Shown: in pieces, positions 1 through 7,045 of the stretch
How positions within the stretch are numbered: the stretch's first letter is position 1
Layout: every line of letters begins with the position of its first letter
Assembly (NCBI GenBank): GCA_900769645.1
Contig: CAAGHI010000017.1
Coordinates: 1 to 64,000 of the forward strand
DNA from: Candidatus Gastranaerophilales bacterium
GTDB lineage: Bacteria; Cyanobacteriota; Vampirovibrionia; Gastranaerophilales; Gastranaerophilaceae
Length of the DNA: 64,000 nucleotides
Reading direction: 5' to 3'
The notes under the pieces: generated by a model
Told to the model about the DNA's origin: nothing
Databases searched by the model: none
What the model saw: the letters and a program-made list of their open reading frames with translations, nothing else
Position numbers and translations under genes: made by a program

Positions 1-200
1 ATTATGTAATCGTCATTACGAGCGAATAGCGTACCACAATGGCATCCTGCCTCGTACGGCTCGTTACTCGCCTACGATGCAAGCAAGTAATCCAGCCTAT
101 TGAATAACTTTACCGCTCAAACAACACTCGTTTTGCCGTTTGTTTCGCTAACGAGTTATTGCTCATTTCGCTATCGTGGCAATTTGACTTCGTAATCGAA
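1..200. repeat. intergenic repeat remnant, GTCATTACGAG type
   Basis: No gene is visible before position 323. The first 200 bases carry a degenerate copy of the GTCATTGCGAG...GCAATCCAG type of dispersed repeat (GTCATTACGAG near 13-23, AATCCAG near 90-97), with further GCTCGTTACTCG and TCGCTATCGTGGCAAT pieces. A related segment lies near 55240-55282 and, inverted, near 9463-9480. Positions 201-322 hold the AT-rich promoter region of the next gene, with a TATAAT at 295-300. Confidence 0.5.
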
Positions 201-322
201 TATAACTGTAATCTTTATACTACTTGAATTCTCAAAGAGAAAGCATTCTGCAATTTATAATATAATTATTAAAAAATCTTAACATCAAGGCAATTATAAT
301 TTTCACGAACATTATAGAAATT

Positions 323-874
323 ATGAAGTTGCGCGATATTCCTTACATGTTTGGATATACCAAGATTACAAAAGTTGACGACAAACTTTTGCGTGGAAGT
401 GCTGTGTTTACGCCGGCTAAAATAATGCGTTTAAAGGCTAAAAAAGTCACTCAAGTTATCGATTTGCGTGATGGCGGAAAAGCCGGTTCTCCGTTTTTGA
501 AAAAACTCGAAAAATTTTACTGCAAACTTTTTAACATAAAATATACTGAAGCTAAAATGCAATTTGTTCAGGATAAAATTCCTAATCAGGATTATTTTTC
601 CAAAGTAACAAGTCTTATTGAGAACAATGACGGAAAGTCCTATATCCATTGTCATTACGGCAAACACAGGACTGGACAAGTTGTTGCGATGTACGAGAAA
701 GCTCAAAATGTAGATGAGGCGAAAATTATGAAAGATTTGTTTGATTGCGGTTGGAACAAAAAATCTGACTTTATTGAAAATAGTTACAACAGTCTTTTAG
801 CGTTTTTGAAAAAATATTTTCCGGCACCTGAAAATGTGAAACTTGCAGAAATGGAACGGAAGAGATTGGTGTGA
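323..874 (+). CDS. Cys-dependent (dual-specificity/tyrosine) phosphatase-like protein
   Basis: This 183-residue protein has the P-loop of cysteine phosphatases, HCHYGKHRTG, with predicted nucleophile Cys110 and phosphate-binding Arg116. Upstream, LLRGSAVF and VIDLRDGG (about residues 22-52) match the N-terminal part of the atypical dual-specificity phosphatase fold, where a general-acid Asp is expected nearby. It would hydrolyse a phosphomonoester by a phospho-Cys intermediate; protein, lipid or nucleotide substrates cannot be told apart here. There is no signal peptide, so it is probably cytosolic. A TATAAT at 295-300 leaves a leader of about 16 nt and no clear ribosome site. It ends 9 bp from the convergent ligase gene. 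Fold is fairly sure, substrate unknown. Confidence 0.8.
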   Translation: MKLRDIPYMFGYTKITKVDDKLLRGSAVFTPAKIMRLKAKKVTQVIDLRDGGKAGSPFLKKLEKFYCKLFNIKYTEAKMQFVQDKIPNQDYFSKVTSLIENNDGKSYIHCHYGKHRTGQVVAMYEKAQNVDEAKIMKDLFDCGWNKKSDFIENSYNSLLAFLKKYFPAPENVKLAEMERKRLV

Positions 875-883
875 TAGCTACTT

Positions 884-2200
884 TTATCCTTGCACTGCTT
901 TCACTAATTTTCGAACATCTTTGTTCCAAATTCCGTTCCAGTTGCGCAAAATTACGTCAGCCGGACAAATTCCGTTTGAGACAAAATCCTTTATCGGCTC
1001 AAGAAAAACTTCTTCCCCTAAATCTTGCTCAATAAGCGATTTTTCAGCAATATACAAAATATCTTTGGCAATATCTTTTACATAAAATTTGCCAATTTTT
1101 GCGTTCATCGCACTTTTGGGAACATTATAGCGAAGTTCCGAAAAATCCCTGTACTCAAAGTCTTTAAACAACTCTTCAATCTCAGACATTGCAGAATTGC
1201 TATACAAAATCCCTTTATAAATCGCAAGAATTGAGTATTGCAATCCACCTCCGACACAGTCATGATTTCTGATTTCGATAAAATTGCGCAAACGAACTTC
1301 CGGAAAATATAAATTTGCATGAAGGTTAAAATCCTCCATATCTGCGTCATAGTCTTTGTAACCGTTTTGCATAAATTCATCAAATGTGATTTTCCCATTC
1401 AACGCAAGAGCATTCTCGTCACGGTTAATAAAAATCATCGGAGTTTCAAGAACATAGTCAACGTATTCTTCAAACGAAAACTTGTCATCAATTTGCCCGA
1501 CAAAACCGCATCTGTCATTGTCTGTATTCAGCCAACTGAGTGCACGAAAACTCTTGTAACCAGTCTCAACACCGCCTCTAATCGGTGAATTTGCAAACAT
1601 CGCTGTTATAAATGGAGTTAATTTGTTTGCAATTCTAAACTTGTTCATTGCATCTTCTTCACTCTCAAAGTCAACGCAACACTGAATTCCGGCGGTTTCT
1701 CTCATCATAACATCTGACAAAATTCCCCAAAGATATTTTGCCATAATATGATATCTTTTCTTAGGAATTAAGCTAATGGACTTGTTCGTAGATAGAGGCG
1801 AAACACCATAATTAAGCAAAGAAATTCCAAATTTTTCTAAAATTGGAGTCATTTGTTTGTTCAGTTTGTCAATCCTGTTTTTCAAATCTGTGATTCTTTT
1901 TTCAGGCTTAATGCTAAGTTCTATCTGACTCCCCGGTTCTAGAGTAACAGTATCATGCATTTGTTTAAGCCCAATAATATTGTAATCATCTGTTATATAG
2001 TCCCAATTTTCGTTTTTTGCAAAGTTTCTTAAAAAATTGCAAACACCATTTTCGGATCCGTAATCTGCCGCTTTGCAAGTCGAATTGAATATCGGAAGTC
2101 TTTCATACTCAATTCCGATACAGTGCTCAGATTGCGGTTTACAGCCAGATTTGAATTGTTCTATAATTTCAGTTTTGCTTAATTTTGTTTTCGTTTGCAT
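884..2200 (-). CDS. gshA: glutamate-cysteine ligase, GCS2 (plant/proteobacterial) type
   Basis: The 438-residue protein matches the ATP-dependent glutamate-cysteine ligase family of the GCS2 type, which joins L-Glu and L-Cys as the first step of glutathione (or another gamma-glutamyl thiol). Diagnostic stretches are GIEYER at residues 29-34 (metal/ATP-binding glutamates), LEPGSQIELS at about 87-96, AGIQCCVDF and MFANSPI in the middle. No glutathione synthetase gene is near, so the end product is unproven. It is probably monocistronic: upstream on its strand lies TATAAT (2222-2227) and a GGGGT that may serve as a weak ribosome site. It is convergent with the phosphatase gene, with only 9 bp between stops. 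Confidence 0.85.
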   Translation of the reverse strand: MQTKTKLSKTEIIEQFKSGCKPQSEHCIGIEYERLPIFNSTCKAADYGSENGVCNFLRNFAKNENWDYITDDYNIIGLKQMHDTVTLEPGSQIELSIKPEKRITDLKNRIDKLNKQMTPILEKFGISLLNYGVSPLSTNKSISLIPKKRYHIMAKYLWGILSDVMMRETAGIQCCVDFESEEDAMNKFRIANKLTPFITAMFANSPIRGGVETGYKSFRALSWLNTDNDRCGFVGQIDDKFSFEEYVDYVLETPMIFINRDENALALNGKITFDEFMQNGYKDYDADMEDFNLHANLYFPEVRLRNFIEIRNHDCVGGGLQYSILAIYKGILYSNSAMSEIEELFKDFEYRDFSELRYNVPKSAMNAKIGKFYVKDIAKDILYIAEKSLIEQDLGEEVFLEPIKDFVSNGICPADVILRNWNGIWNKDVRKLVKAVQG

Positions 2201-2292
2201 ATCACTTTTACCCCATATAATTATAACATCTACAAAATAACAAAAAAATTTTTTTTAAACATTTACCTGTGTGTGGTATTATAGTAGGTAAG

Positions 2293-3153
2293 ATGAACTA
2301 CTTCGACAGGGCAAGATTTTTTAGAACTAAAAAAAGACTGGGTCAAAACTTTTTGATAGACGGTCAAACAATTGCTGATATCATTGACTTTGCAGATATT
2401 CAGCCAAATGATACCGTTATTGAAATCGGGCCAGGGGTTGGTTTTGTAACAGAACAATTAATCAAGCATGCCAAACAAGTTATTGCAATTGAGCTTGATG
2501 AAGAGGCAATAAAAGAGCTTGAAAAGCTTGATGCTCCTAATTTAAAGATTATTCATAATGACATCTTAAAACAGGATTTGTCGGAACTTGGCGATGGCAA
2601 AGTCAAAGTTGTCGCAAATATTCCGTACTATATTACAAGTCCGATTATTGCTCATCTTTTGGGCGAAATTGATGATTTAAACAACAAAAATCGCAACAAG
2701 ATTACTGATATTTTGTTGATGGTGCAAGAAGAAGTTGCACGTCGAATGGTTGCAAACGAAAATTCATCAGGCAAGCAATATGGGCTTTTGACGATTTTGT
2801 CACAGTTTTGGGCTGATGTTGAGATTAAAAAACTTGTCGGAAGGCGTTCTTTTTATCCTGCGCCGAAGGTTAATTCTGCCTTGGTAAAGCTTGTTGTGCG
2901 AGAAAAACCACTCTTGGATTTGACAGATTACAAACATTTTAGAAAAACAGTAAAAGCTGCATTTTCGCAACGCAGAAAAAATATTAAAAATTGCTTAGCA
3001 TCAGCAGGTTTTGCTAAAGAAAATATTATTTCTGCACTAAATTCTCTTGGACTAGATGAAAACATAAGAGGCGAAAAACTTTCGATAGAAATGCTCGGAA
3101 AGCTTTCAGAAGAGTTGCTGGCAAAAAATAATGTAAGGTCAATAAGTGAATAA
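2293..3153 (+). CDS. rsmA: 16S rRNA dimethyladenosine transferase RsmA/KsgA
   Basis: This SAM-dependent enzyme dimethylates the two adjacent adenines near the 3' end of 16S rRNA during small-subunit maturation. The sequence shows RLGQNFL (residues 15-21), the SAM loop EIGPGVG (44-50), the acidic IELDE, and the catalytic NIPYY (109-113) of rRNA adenine N6-methyltransferases. I use ATG 2293 (286 residues). An in-frame GTG at 2269 lies upstream of the likely -10 element TATTAT (2277-2282), so it would not be transcribed; the resulting leader is only a few bases. The last codons (RSISE, then stop) lie in a dispersed word repeat (AATAAGTGAATAAG), so the C-terminus is partly repeat-encoded. Confidence 0.93.
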   Translation: MNYFDRARFFRTKKRLGQNFLIDGQTIADIIDFADIQPNDTVIEIGPGVGFVTEQLIKHAKQVIAIELDEEAIKELEKLDAPNLKIIHNDILKQDLSELGDGKVKVVANIPYYITSPIIAHLLGEIDDLNNKNRNKITDILLMVQEEVARRMVANENSSGKQYGLLTILSQFWADVEIKKLVGRRSFYPAPKVNSALVKLVVREKPLLDLTDYKHFRKTVKAAFSQRRKNIKNCLASAGFAKENIISALNSLGLDENIRGEKLSIEMLGKLSEELLAKNNVRSISE

Positions 3154-3312
3154 GTTCGTTATAGGTGTTATTGCTCCAAAGTGTATTCTTGAGCGAAACG
3201 AACTAAATGAACTTATTTTCTTATTCACTTTTATACGACCTTAATGCCTTAGTGCCTTAGTAACTTAACGAAACCGACTTCGCCTCTTGACATCTTTGCA
3301 TCTAATATCCAA
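3141..3312. repeat. word-arm inverted repeat element with extra right-hand modules
   Basis: Left arm AATAAGTGAATAAG followed by TTCGTTATAG (3141-3164) is mirrored by GAACTTATTTTCTTATTCAC (3209-3228). The core contains GAGCGAAACGAACT, shared with the element at 26603-26703. Two further arrays follow: CTTAATGCCTTAGTGCCTTAG (about 3239-3259) and the CGACTTCGCCTCTTGACATC module (about 3275-3294). The left arm overlaps the end of rsmA. Confidence 0.7.
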
Positions 3313-3315
3313 TCT

Positions 3316-3819
3316 TTAAGCAACAGCTTCTTCTTTTTCTTTATCTTTTTTGATAAACAAGAATTCGCCTTTATATGAAGGGGCAGAACCGTTTTTGTCT
3401 TTTCCGGTTGCGAGGCTGATAATGCTATTGAATTTTGGAGCTGCTTCTGATTTTTGAGAGTTGCCAACACCTTCGTTCAATGCAATTGAAATTTTGCCTT
3501 CAACATTTTTTTGAACATTATTAACGGCTTGAGAATTCAAATATTGAATAGATTTTAAGGCATCTTGTGACAATTGGATTTGCATACCAGAATTGTTCAT
3601 TGCAACCTGACGTGCAACAGATGTGTCTACATTGCCTTTGTACAAGTCAATTCCCAAGTTTTGTTGTGTGCTTTGAAAAATATTTCTAACAGATGATGAA
3701 TTTGTATTGTACTGACTATTTTTTTCTGCAGCACGTTTCAAAATCTCATTTGAAACCTGTTTCAAAGTAGTTGTATCAATTCCTAATTTGTATTGTGCAT
3801 TGTAAACACTCATAGACAT
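3316..3819 (-). CDS. conserved-looking hypothetical protein, 167 residues
   Basis: I do not recognise this protein. It is hydrophilic, has no signal peptide or membrane segment, starts MSMSVYNAQYKLGIDTTTL and ends in a charged stretch KKDKEKEEAVA. It is Gln/Asn/Ser-rich with a predicted helical centre (about residues 60-130). A second ATG two codons in is equally possible. Upstream on its strand is AAAAAAGGGA, a modest ribosome site about 12 nt from ATG. It is divergent from the gene at 3995. The style (secretion-less, Asn/Gln-rich, soluble) resembles lineage-specific proteins elsewhere in this window such as that at 37224-37532, but no homology is claimed. Confidence 0.7.
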   Translation of the reverse strand: MSMSVYNAQYKLGIDTTTLKQVSNEILKRAAEKNSQYNTNSSSVRNIFQSTQQNLGIDLYKGNVDTSVARQVAMNNSGMQIQLSQDALKSIQYLNSQAVNNVQKNVEGKISIALNEGVGNSQKSEAAPKFNSIISLATGKDKNGSAPSYKGEFLFIKKDKEKEEAVA

Positions 3820-3994
3820 AATTCATCAATCCCTTTTTTATACATTTCCTTGTAATATTAGTCGGCAAATATCTACTAAATCTTTAGTAAATAATCGAAG
3901 TTTTGTAATATTTGTTTACAATTACAAAAAATGAGTCAATATTTTATCCAAGATATACTTTATATATATATCACACTTAAAATGAGAGATAACT

Positions 3995-4441
3995 ATGGGT
4001 TTAGACAACGCAATATACGCAATGAGTACAGTTAATACACTTTTGGGCAATGTGCTTAATTATAATGACGCAGTGAAAAATGGTGCATCAAAATCTGATG
4101 CATTGATAAATTTGGGCATGAATACTGCAACTGGGGTTATGCAAAATGCAGTTGCGCGAAATATTCAAGAAAACACCGGCAGTTATATTGGTTATGCACT
4201 AACATCAATGGGAAATAAGACCGGAAATACATCGGCTACCACGAATGCGTTAATGCTTGCAAGTATTATGTCATCACCACAAATGATGTACGGTTGTAAT
4301 CCGTTTATGACTTCTTCAATTTATGGCTGTGGCCCTTATGGAAGGGGTTTTGTCGGTAACTATTTTGGAGGCGGTTGCTGCGGAAATCCATTTATGTTTG
4401 CCGGTCCTTCCATGTTTGGCATGAACGGTTTTTGGTGCTAG
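3995..4441 (+). CDS. hypothetical protein with Gly/Cys/Phe-rich C-terminus
   Basis: A 148-residue protein of unknown function. The N-terminal two thirds is Ala/Asn/Thr-rich and probably helical (GLDNAIYAMSTVNTLLGNV). The last 50 residues are compositionally odd: repeated CGPYGRGF, GGGCCGNPF and GPSMFGMNGFWC, with six Cys and many Gly, Phe and Met. That tail could bind metal, form disulfides or drive self-association; this is inference. GAGAG lies about 7 nt before ATG and TATATATATA about 30 nt before. It is divergent from the 3316-3819 gene. A CCATGCC/GGCATGG hairpin follows the stop. Confidence 0.7.
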   Translation: MGLDNAIYAMSTVNTLLGNVLNYNDAVKNGASKSDALINLGMNTATGVMQNAVARNIQENTGSYIGYALTSMGNKTGNTSATTNALMLASIMSSPQMMYGCNPFMTSSIYGCGPYGRGFVGNYFGGGCCGNPFMFAGPSMFGMNGFWC

Positions 4442-4464
4442 ATTTATTTGGTTTTGTTTAACAA

Positions 4465-4602
4465 CCATGCCTGAAAACGGGCATGGTGTGCTATATTTTT
4501 ACAAAACTTTACACTTGATAAAATCATGGAAACCCATGCCATGCGCATGATTGCATGGGAAAAATCCGCAAAACCATGTAATAGCTTAAAATTCCACATG
4601 GT
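4465..4602. repeat. three consecutive CATGG-core inverted repeats in a gene-free stretch
   Basis: Between the stop at 4441 and the next promoter at 4677 I see no coding potential. There are three perfect inverted repeats with a CATG core: CCATGCC/GGCATGG (4465-4471, 4480-4486), CCCATGC/GCATGGG (4533-4539, 4553-4559) and ACCATGT/ACATGGT (4573-4579, 4596-4602). The first could act as a weak terminator, as it is followed by TATATTTTT about 15 nt later. Their succession suggests a structured RNA or a set of protein sites. Confidence 0.5.
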
Positions 4603-4676
4603 TGACTTCTACAAAACGGCAGTACTGTGCACTTTACATGACTTGTTACAAAATTTAATAATCTCATGTTGCTCCC

Positions 4677-4829
4677 TTGAAATCAAACCTTTATTTTTTA
4701 TATAATAAATTCAGAGAGGTGAAACTCATCTCTAGTGGGGATTTTGACAGTTTGAAAACTGTTACGGTTGCCATACTTGGGTAAGATATTTAATTGTGGA
4801 GATTATATAAATTGTTTAGAAGTAGGGAT
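4677..4829 (+). promoter_or_regulatory. strong promoter and structured 5' leader
   Basis: TTGAAA (4677-4682) and TATAAT (4701-4706) are 18 bp apart. Transcription from about 4713 would give a leader of about 115 nt before ATG 4830. The leader can fold: AGAGGTGA with TCATCTCT (about 4715-4733) and ACAGTTT/AAACTGT (4747-4753, 4756-4762). I do not recognise a known riboswitch class in it. Confidence 0.55.
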
Positions 4830-5033
4830 ATGGGTAGAGCAGTTGCAGTAAGGCGTTGGACACCAACCGCACTTGAATGTTACAAAAGAGGGTGCAATTG
4901 CGAAGGTTGTTTTTACAAAGATTTTTTCAGCGGATCATCGCAAAAATGCCAAATGAAGGCCTCTGTTCTTGAATTGGTACGGGTTTTGGGAACTCCAAAT
5001 GTTGAGTTGCAACAGTTTATTATTGAAGAATAA
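4830..5033 (+). CDS. small Cys-rich protein, possible metal-binding regulator
   Basis: From ATG 4830 the product has 67 residues. The signature is WTPTALECYKRGCNCEGCFY, then KCQMKASVLELVRVLG. The cysteines in C-x5-C-x-C-x2-C spacing plus a later Cys suggest a Zn or Fe-S site, followed by a helix that could be part of a small DNA-binding fold. No family is assigned. A TTG at 4794 would extend it by 12 residues, but AGTAGGG lies just before ATG 4830, which I prefer. A strong promoter and a foldable leader of about 115 nt precede it, which hints at regulation at the RNA level. It ends 115 bp before hpf, which has its own TATAAT. Confidence 0.75.
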   Translation: MGRAVAVRRWTPTALECYKRGCNCEGCFYKDFFSGSSQKCQMKASVLELVRVLGTPNVELQQFIIEE

Positions 5034-5148
5034 TTTCATTCAAAACTACGATTTTTCGCTTAAATCTTATAAAAAAGCAAATTAGGGCTTTAAAAATCCG
5101 ACAGTATGTGTTATAATGTACAAGCAGTATGTTATATGGAGGTTCAAC

Positions 5149-5499
5149 ATGCACATTTATGTAAACGGAAGAAACATTGAAATCACAGATGCTATCAAAA
5201 CTTATGTCAAAGAAAAATTCAGCAAAGTTGCTGCTCACTATGACCAAGTTCAAGGTATTGACGTAGTTTTGTCAGTAATTAAAAATCCATCTGCTTCCGG
5301 CAAACACGTTGCAGAAGTTAGCTGCAAAATGTCAACAGGTGTAGTTCGTTGCGAAGAAGCAGGCGAATCAATGTATGAAAGCATTGACTTGTTAGCTGAC
5401 AAGTTGGCAAGACAAGTTCAAAAATTTAAAGAAAAAAGCACAGGTTCTGACAAGTCTTCAATCAGAACAGAAGCAAAAGTTGAAGAACCGGCTGAATAA
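5149..5499 (+). CDS. hpf: ribosome hibernation promoting factor, short form (HPF/RaiA family)
   Basis: The 116-residue product begins MHIYVNGRNIEITDAIKTYV, the typical first strand and helix of the S30AE fold, and continues with DVVLSVIKN, AEVSCKM and the helix SIDLLADKLARQVQKFKEK. It binds the decoding region of the 30S subunit and stabilises idle ribosomes. The length fits short HPF or YfiA; the long-form dimerisation domain is absent, and a short acidic tail follows. ATG 5149 is chosen because GGAGG lies at 5138-5142. A TATAAT at 5112-5117 provides the promoter, and an intrinsic terminator follows at 5511. Confidence 0.92.
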   Translation: MHIYVNGRNIEITDAIKTYVKEKFSKVAAHYDQVQGIDVVLSVIKNPSASGKHVAEVSCKMSTGVVRCEEAGESMYESIDLLADKLARQVQKFKEKSTGSDKSSIRTEAKVEEPAE

Positions 5500-5510
5500 T
5501 AAATTTTTAA

Positions 5511-5537
5511 AAGAGGTGTTTATCACCTCTTTTTTTA
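5511..5537 (+). terminator. rho-independent terminator after hpf
   Basis: AAGAGGTG pairs with CACCTCTT around a 5-nt loop, followed by a run of T. It lies 12 bases after the hpf stop. Confidence 0.9.
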
Positions 5538-5577
5538 TGAGTTTTTTTTAAGTTTTTGTGAATAGATATTTTTGGTT

Positions 5578-5583
5578 TATAAT
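5578..5583 (+). promoter_or_regulatory. -10 element of leaderless glycosyltransferase gene
   Basis: TATAAT ends exactly 6 nt before ATG 5590, so transcription should begin at or next to the start codon. No ribosome site exists. Confidence 0.65.
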
Positions 5584-5589
5584 TTCTAT

Positions 5590-6375
5590 ATGATTAACGG
5601 TAAAAAAATAGTAATAATAATGCCTGCATATAATGCAGAAAAAACTCTCAAACAGACTTATGATGAGATTTATAAAGATTTTGTTGACGAAGTTATTTTG
5701 GTTGATGACAATTCTCAAGACAACACAAAAATTGTGTCTAAAGAATTAAACATCACAACAATTGTGCACAAAGAAAACAAGGGTTACGGCGGAAACCAAA
5801 AGTCTTGTTACAAAGCGGCGCTAAAGGCTGGTGCTGATATTGTTATAATGCTTCACCCTGACTATCAATACACGCCAAAGCTAATTCCGGCGATAGCTTG
5901 TATGATGGCTTTTGGACAGTATGATGCAGTTATGGCTTCAAGAATGCTTGGAAACTCTGCTCTCAAGGGCGGTATGCCGTTTTACAAGTTTGTTTCAAAT
6001 AAGTTTCTAACAACTTTTGAAAATATTTTTACCGGTGAGAAATTATCTGAATATCACACAGGTTTTAGAGGATTTACAAGAGAAGTTTTGGAAAAATTAC
6101 CGCTTGCAGAGTGTGATGACGATTTTATTTTTGACAACGAAATGATTGCTTTGCTATTTTATAACAATTTTAAAATCGGAGAAGTTTCTTGTCCTACAAA
6201 GTATTTCAAAGAGGCATCATCAATAAACTTTATTCGTTCTTGCAAATACGGGCTTGGTGTAATTGCAGTAAGTCTTAAATACAGGCTTGCAAAAATGGGT
6301 ATTAAGACAAAAATCTTCAAGCCAGACGCTAAAAAACTCGATTTGTCTACAGAAATTGAATATTATTTTAAGTAG
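5590..6375 (+). CDS. family 2 glycosyltransferase (dolichyl-phosphate-sugar synthase-like)
   Basis: A 261-residue GT-A enzyme. VIIMPAYNAEKTL (about 8-20) and ILVDDNSQDNT (36-46) are the nucleotide-sugar-binding part of the GT2 family, and MLHPDYQYTP carries the metal-binding D-x-D-like Asp. HTGFRGFTREVLEKLPL and DFIFDNEMI match DPM1/GtrB-like transferases that load a sugar on polyprenyl phosphate, but no membrane anchor follows the catalytic domain. The lipid carrier and sugar are unknown. ATG 5590 is preferred over TTG 5572 because the latter lies upstream of the -10 TATAAT (5578-5583); the message appears leaderless. Confidence 0.87.
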   Translation: MINGKKIVIIMPAYNAEKTLKQTYDEIYKDFVDEVILVDDNSQDNTKIVSKELNITTIVHKENKGYGGNQKSCYKAALKAGADIVIMLHPDYQYTPKLIPAIACMMAFGQYDAVMASRMLGNSALKGGMPFYKFVSNKFLTTFENIFTGEKLSEYHTGFRGFTREVLEKLPLAECDDDFIFDNEMIALLFYNNFKIGEVSCPTKYFKEASSINFIRSCKYGLGVIAVSLKYRLAKMGIKTKIFKPDAKKLDLSTEIEYYFK

Positions 6376-6384
6376 TATCAATTG

Positions 6385-6610
6385 CGTAGCAAAGATGCAA
6401 AGAATTAAGATTAAAAGATGATAAGTCGCTAAGACGATAAGGCAGTAAGTTCGTTTCGGTTTTATTGTTTGGCAGGCTAAGTAAGTTGGGCATACTTGCC
6501 CAACACGAAACTGCGATCCGGAGTCTATTTATCATTAGATGAGAAAAATAGACCTCTACATTACTTGCCATTAATTCATGGTGTTGGGCTAGAAAACCAA
6601 CCTACAACAC
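6385..6610. repeat. mixed repeat cluster: word array plus two REP hairpins
   Basis: The 259-bp gap starts with AGATGCAAAGA and a CGCTAAGACGATAAGGCAG word array ending in TAAGTTCGTTTCGG (about 6385-6461). A REP hairpin follows at 6481-6504 (GTTGGGCA/TGCCCAAC behind GTAA), then a TCCGGAGTCTATTT segment also seen near 51230. An inverted, degraded REP lies at 6583-6605 (GTTGG/CCAAC followed by CTAC). No gene is seen. Confidence 0.7.
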
Positions 6611-6634
6611 TTATTTCTATTATTTTGAGTTCTC

Positions 6635-7045
6635 TTATTTTGCTACGTAAAAATCGGCTTGTGTCAAGACTTTATGCGGATTGTCTTTGGAATACACTTT
6701 CATTATGTAAAAACCTTTTTCGTTTATCACAAAATAATCGGTGTAATAATTGACCTCTTCATCTTTTAGGCGAATGTTAAATGTCTGATGGAGCTTGTAG
6801 CCAAATTGCCCGTAATCGTTGTCTTTCTTGATTATTTGGATATACAAATACCTGGATTCAACCTTTTTCGGCATCAAAACGACGTAATAAATTCGTCTGC
6901 CGACTGCGAATGTTTTTGAGTAGTCATAAATATTTTTCTCGCTAATCGGATATTTGTTGAAAAGTATTGAAGCCTTGTCGCCAGTGCAAGCGCAGGTCAA
7001 AAATATTACAAGTAAAATTGAAAATAATAAGACTAATTTCTTCAT
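6635..7045 (-). CDS. predicted small lipoprotein
   Basis: This 136-residue protein starts with a basic n-region and hydrophobic core (KKLVLLFSILLVIFL), then TCACTGDK, a lipobox-like site with Cys19 as the likely lipidated residue; position -2 is also Cys, which is unusual. The rest is a beta-rich, Tyr-rich domain I do not recognise (RRIYYVVLMPKKVESRYLYI). Its ATG overlaps the TPR gene's stop by 4 nt (ATGA type), so the two are translationally coupled and probably act together in the envelope. It ends in a repeat-filled gap. Confidence 0.75.
   Translation of the reverse strand: MKKLVLLFSILLVIFLTCACTGDKASILFNKYPISEKNIYDYSKTFAVGRRIYYVVLMPKKVESRYLYIQIIKKDNDYGQFGYKLHQTFNIRLKDEEVNYYTDYFVINEKGFYIMKVYSKDNPHKVLTQADFYVAK

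Noticed and set aside
4713..4829. Known riboswitch upstream of the Cys-rich gene
   Set aside because: Hairpins are visible but I cannot match conserved bases of a known class (checked mentally for c-di-GMP, purine, glycine and cobalamin types).
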